Position numbers and translations under genes: made by a program
Assembly (NCBI GenBank): GCA_947443815.1
Contig: CANEXR010000123.1
Span: 1 to 7,829, forward strand
Length of the DNA stretch: 7,829 nt
Direction of reading: 5' to 3'
Source: Flavobacteriaceae bacterium
Lineage (GTDB): Bacteria; Bacteroidota; Bacteroidia; Flavobacteriales; Flavobacteriaceae
The notes under the pieces: generated by a model
What the model saw: the letters and a program-made list of their open reading frames with translations, nothing else
Databases searched by the model: none
What the model was told of the DNA's origin: nothing
Shown: positions 5,165-7,829 of the stretch, in pieces
Numbering within the stretch: position 1 is the first letter of the stretch
How the letters are laid out: each line of letters begins with the position of its first letter

Positions 5165-5710
5165 ATGAAAAATATATTGACTTTAGCAGTTCTTCTTTGT
5201 TTTGGGAATGGAATTTTTGCACAAAAAATGATGACCCGTGTTGGGGAAATAAAATTTGAAGCTTCAATGCCTGCTTTTGAGGAAATTGCCGCAAAAAACA
5301 GTACTGTTTCTTCTATTTTAGACGTTTCAACGGGTGATTTTGTTGCTTTAGCTTTGGTAAAAGCATTCAAATTTAAGGCTCCTTTGATGGAAGAACATTT
5401 TAATGAAAATTATATGGAATCCTCTCAATTCCCCAAAGCAACTTTTAAAGGGAAAATCATAAATTTTGATGGCAAAAAACTTTCGGCTACAAAAACATCT
5501 TATGATTTAGAAGGAGATTTAACCATACATGGGGTTACTAAAAAAATTAAAACCAAAGTAACAATAGCTAGTGTTTCGGGTAAAATTTTAGCGTCAAGTA
5601 GCTTTTCTGTAAAACCTCAAGACTATAACATAGAAATTCCAAATCTTGTAAAAGGTAAAATTGCTGAATATGTGAAAATTGCAATTGACTTTACACTTCA
5701 AGCCAATTAA
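5165..5710 (+). CDS. YceI-family periplasmic lipid/quinone-binding protein
   Basis: A 181-residue protein with a Sec signal peptide (1-19, cleavage before Gln20). YceI landmarks are present: VGEIKFEASMP (26-36), MEEHFNENYMESSQFPKATF (75-94), LEGDLTIHGVTKKI (115-128), and a final SFSVKPQDYNIEIP...YVKIAIDFTL pattern (147-178). The family has a lipocalin-like barrel, and characterised members bind polyisoprenoid lipids or isoprenoid quinones in the periplasm. The N-terminal half, with FEEIAAKNSTVSSILDVSTG (38-57), follows the Bacteroidota variant rather than the E. coli one. It is the last gene of the five-gene group, 14 nt after the cytochrome gene, with a run of nine A residues leading into its ATG. 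A role handling a quinone or lipid for the adjacent redox proteins is plausible inference. Confidence 0.92.
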   Translation: MKNILTLAVLLCFGNGIFAQKMMTRVGEIKFEASMPAFEEIAAKNSTVSSILDVSTGDFVALALVKAFKFKAPLMEEHFNENYMESSQFPKATFKGKIINFDGKKLSATKTSYDLEGDLTIHGVTKKIKTKVTIASVSGKILASSSFSVKPQDYNIEIPNLVKGKIAEYVKIAIDFTLQAN

Positions 5711-5765
5711 AGAGATTTTTGGTCTTAAAAAAGCGATACTGAAATAATAAAAACATATAATTTTG

Positions 5766-5806
5766 AGACAGTAGTAAGCGATAGTTTACTGCTGTTTTAT
5801 TTTTAA
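5766..5806 (+). terminator. Rho-independent terminator after the YceI gene
   Basis: ACAGTAGTAA (5768-5777) pairs with TTACTGCTGT (5786-5795) over 10 bp with one U-G wobble. The loop is 8 nt (GCGATAGT), and TTTTATTTTT follows directly. It lies 57 nt after the YceI stop and separates the redox group from the histidine kinase gene. Confidence 0.82.
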
Positions 5807-5865
5807 AAATAAGCTAACATTCAGATTAACAGTGTTTTTTATAAGTAAGTATTAATAGATACTTT

Positions 5866-5898
5866 TTGTTTTTAATATAAAAAGAGTAACTTGCGCAA
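5866..5898 (+). promoter_or_regulatory. Weak promoter candidate with palindrome upstream of the histidine kinase
   Basis: TTG at 5866-5868 is 18 nt from TAACTTGC (5887-5894), a poor match to the Bacteroidota -7 element TAnnTTTG. It overlaps the perfect 8-base palindrome TTGCGCAA (5891-5898), a GC-containing island in very AT-rich DNA that might be an operator. Just upstream, AAGTAT (5847-5852) and ATACTT (5859-5864) form a small inverted repeat before a T-rich run. The rest of the 262-nt gap shows no gene. A transcript from here would have a leader of about 70 nt. Confidence 0.25.
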
Positions 5899-5972
5899 AA
5901 AAAAAATATTTCTGTAAAAACAATAAAATTAAATTCTGATATAATTTTATTTTCAGGTTAGGCGATATAAAA

Positions 5973-7829
5973 ATGAAGAGAATTATAAAATTGAATACAT
6001 ATTACAAGCTATTGCTCTTGATTATTTCAACAAGTGTATTCTTTTTTATACTATATATATCTTTGTATTTTTATACCATACAAGAAGAAAAACATTTTTA
6101 TAAAACAACCTATGACCAATATAATAATGAAGTAAAATCATTATTTGAATTGAATTCAAAAACACATACTGCCACAATAATTGATGTAACTTTTTGGGAT
6201 CAATTGGTAACATTTACAAAAACAAAAGATAAAAACTGGTATAAAAAAAATATAGAGAGCGAATTTGTTTCTTACGAAGTCGACTATATCGGAATTTATG
6301 ATTTGGATAAAAAATTACTCAATAAAACGACTACTTCAAAAATTAAGTCAGCTAATTTTATTTCCGAAAAATTAATTGAATCCTTGCATAAATCAAAACT
6401 TAACCGATTTTATTTAAGAATCCCAGAAGGTGTAATAGAAGTTTTTGGAGCCACAATCCATCCCTCAAACGATCCTAAAAAAAATAAAACAAAACCGTCA
6501 GGCTATTTTTTTATGGCCAGACTTTTGGACAAATCATTTTTTGACTCTCTAGGAAGAATAAGTAGTTCCGAAGTTACTTTGGTCCCAAGTAATAACTCAA
6601 CTATTGTTGAAGATGATTTTGTTATTGTTAGCCAAGATTTAAAAGATTGGAATAATAAAATAGTATCAAAATTACTTTTTAGAAGAGCTTTTAATTTGAA
6701 TTACAGGAATACAAAAGAAATATTGATTGTTGTCGTTATTGCGTCCCTAATTAATATTTTATTCTATTTGTATTATACCAGACGTTGGGTTTATAATCCT
6801 TTGAAATTGATTATGAATATTTTAGAAACTGGAAACGAGTTTGCTATCAAAGGTCTTAAAAAAGCACAAGGCGAATTTGGATATATTGGTAATCTTTTTG
6901 AAGAAAATAACAATCAAAGAAAACAATTAGAAATTTCTAAGCGAAAAGCAGAAGAAAGTGATAAATTAAAATCTTCATTTTTAGCCAATTTATCCCATGA
7001 AATAAGAACACCGATGAATGCTATTGTTGGTTTTAGTGATTTGTTAGACAGTCCAAATCTAAAAGAAGAGGATAAAAGAGAGTATTTGAACATTATAAAA
7101 AAGAGTGGCAAGAACCTCGTTTCTATTATTGAGGACCTTATTGAAATGTCTAAAATTGATGCCAAACAAATTGTTCCCAATTACAAAGGCGTAAACATAG
7201 AAAAATGTATTGAAGATCTCCATAATTCTATTCAGGTTACAATTCCAAAAGAAAAAGAAATTCAGTTTTATATAGATAAATGCCCAGATAAAATGGAGGG
7301 TAATATTATGACTGATGAAGTTAAGTTGAACCAAATTCTGGTAAATTTAATTACGAATGCCATAAAATTCACGAATAAAGGTCATGTAGCTTTTGGATAT
7401 ACAATAAATAAAGACAAAGGAGTATTAGTGTTTAAAGTCACAGATTCTGGTTTAGGAATTGACGAAAATAATTTGAAAATAATATTTGAAAGATTCCGTA
7501 GGCTTGAAGATGATTTTTCGGCAGAATCAAGTGGTTTAGGACTCGGTTTGTCAATTACAAAAGCGTATGTTGAGATGTTAGGCGGCACCATATCAGTAGA
7601 ATCTACGGTTGGTATAGGATCCGTTTTCTCTTTTACGATACCATTACTTTATGATTATTCTATAAAAAAAATCAAACCTTTTTATTCTTTAAACAACAAA
7701 ACTGGATTACGAAAAGAGACCATTTTAGTTGCGGAAGATGACAGTATCAATTTTTTACTAATGAAAAAAATTTTAGAACAAAAAAACTATACTGTTTTAA
7801 GAGCATCAAATGGGCAAGAAGCGGTAGAT
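5973..7829 (+). CDS. CHASE4-like hybrid sensor histidine kinase (3' truncated by window edge)
   Basis: The frame opens at ATG 5973 and runs 619 codons to the window end without a stop. Transmembrane helices at about 11-34 and 247-268 flank a periplasmic sensor; DVTFWDQLVTF (71-81), a WYKKNIES stretch and VDYIGIYD (103-110) resemble CHASE4. A divergent HAMP-like linker (about 272-325, YNPLKLI and EFGYIGNLFEE) and a coiled coil lead to HisKA, with phosphoacceptor His342 in NLSHEIRTPMNAI. The HATPase domain has the N box NLITNAIKFT (458-467), G1 box DSGLGI (491-496), F box IFERFRR (504-510) and G2 box GLGLGL (521-526). A receiver domain starts at ILVAEDD (584-590) with acidic residues Glu588, Asp589 and Asp590; its phosphoacceptor Asp lies beyond the window. 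The core looks fully functional. It should sense an external cue at the inner membrane and pass phosphate His to Asp. The cue and output partner are unknown. The start has no Shine-Dalgarno; the N-terminal helix supports it. Confidence 0.93.
   Translation, partial: MKRIIKLNTYYKLLLLIISTSVFFFILYISLYFYTIQEEKHFYKTTYDQYNNEVKSLFELNSKTHTATIIDVTFWDQLVTFTKTKDKNWYKKNIESEFVSYEVDYIGIYDLDKKLLNKTTTSKIKSANFISEKLIESLHKSKLNRFYLRIPEGVIEVFGATIHPSNDPKKNKTKPSGYFFMARLLDKSFFDSLGRISSSEVTLVPSNNSTIVEDDFVIVSQDLKDWNNKIVSKLLFRRAFNLNYRNTKEILIVVVIASLINILFYLYYTRRWVYNPLKLIMNILETGNEFAIKGLKKAQGEFGYIGNLFEENNNQRKQLEISKRKAEESDKLKSSFLANLSHEIRTPMNAIVGFSDLLDSPNLKEEDKREYLNIIKKSGKNLVSIIEDLIEMSKIDAKQIVPNYKGVNIEKCIEDLHNSIQVTIPKEKEIQFYIDKCPDKMEGNIMTDEVKLNQILVNLITNAIKFTNKGHVAFGYTINKDKGVLVFKVTDSGLGIDENNLKIIFERFRRLEDDFSAESSGLGLGLSITKAYVEMLGGTISVESTVGIGSVFSFTIPLLYDYSIKKIKPFYSLNNKTGLRKETILVAEDDSINFLLMKKILEQKNYTVLRASNGQEAVD

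Noticed and set aside
5157..5165. Run of nine A residues into the YceI start as a slippage or phase-variation site
   Set aside because: It lies before the ATG, so length change would not shift the frame, and such A runs before starts are normal here.
6914..7591. Three minus-strand ORFs of 69-91 codons at the right end
   Set aside because: All lie opposite the HisKA/HATPase coding region, whose boxes are intact on the plus strand; hydrophobic content reflects complementing Lys/Glu-rich codons.

Overview
The window most likely comes from a Flavobacterium-like member of the Bacteroidota. The evidence is the very AT-rich DNA, AT-rich leaders without Shine-Dalgarno sequences before nearly every gene, a type IX secretion (T9SS) C-terminal sorting domain, and the mix of protein families (GH27/GH5 glycosidases, DUF5777 barrel, tRNA_anti-like OB fold, Bacteroidota-type YceI). 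All genes are on the + strand. This assignment rests on features read by eye, not on a database search.

Region 1 (1-1480) is the 3' end of a polysaccharide-degradation operon. It holds the C-terminal part of a GH27 alpha-galactosidase, then, 3 nt later, a complete secreted GH5 endo-glycanase (subfamily-2-like). A strong rho-independent terminator follows. The pair would suit a galactosylated beta-mannan or glucomannan.

Region 2 (1636-5710) is a run of seven small genes, nearly all predicted to be exported. An ankyrin-repeat protein and a Rieske [2Fe-2S] protein come first, 12 nt apart. A 160-nt gap with a 13-bp hairpin and a candidate promoter follows. Then come five tightly packed genes with gaps of 6, 5, 17 and 14 nt: a DOMON-like domain protein with a T9SS sorting tail, a membrane-anchored OB-fold protein, a DUF5777 outer-membrane beta-barrel, a mono-heme cytochrome c lipoprotein, and a YceI-family protein. 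A hairpin terminator closes the group. Three of the seven probably carry redox cofactors (2Fe-2S, possible heme b, covalent heme c), and YceI proteins are known to bind polyprenyl lipids or quinones. I infer a cell-envelope redox or electron-transfer module reaching from the periplasm through the outer membrane to the surface. This is the most interesting content of the window. The parts are recognisable families, but I know of no characterised system with this combination.

Region 3 (5973-7829) is a hybrid sensor histidine kinase gene open at the right edge. It has two membrane helices flanking a CHASE4-like periplasmic sensor, a HisKA/HATPase core with all boxes intact, and the start of a receiver domain. 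It lies downstream of a terminator and probably has its own promoter. Whether it controls its neighbours cannot be told from the sequence.

No tRNA, rRNA, CRISPR array, insertion sequence or broken gene was seen, and no stretch over 300 bases lacks a gene.
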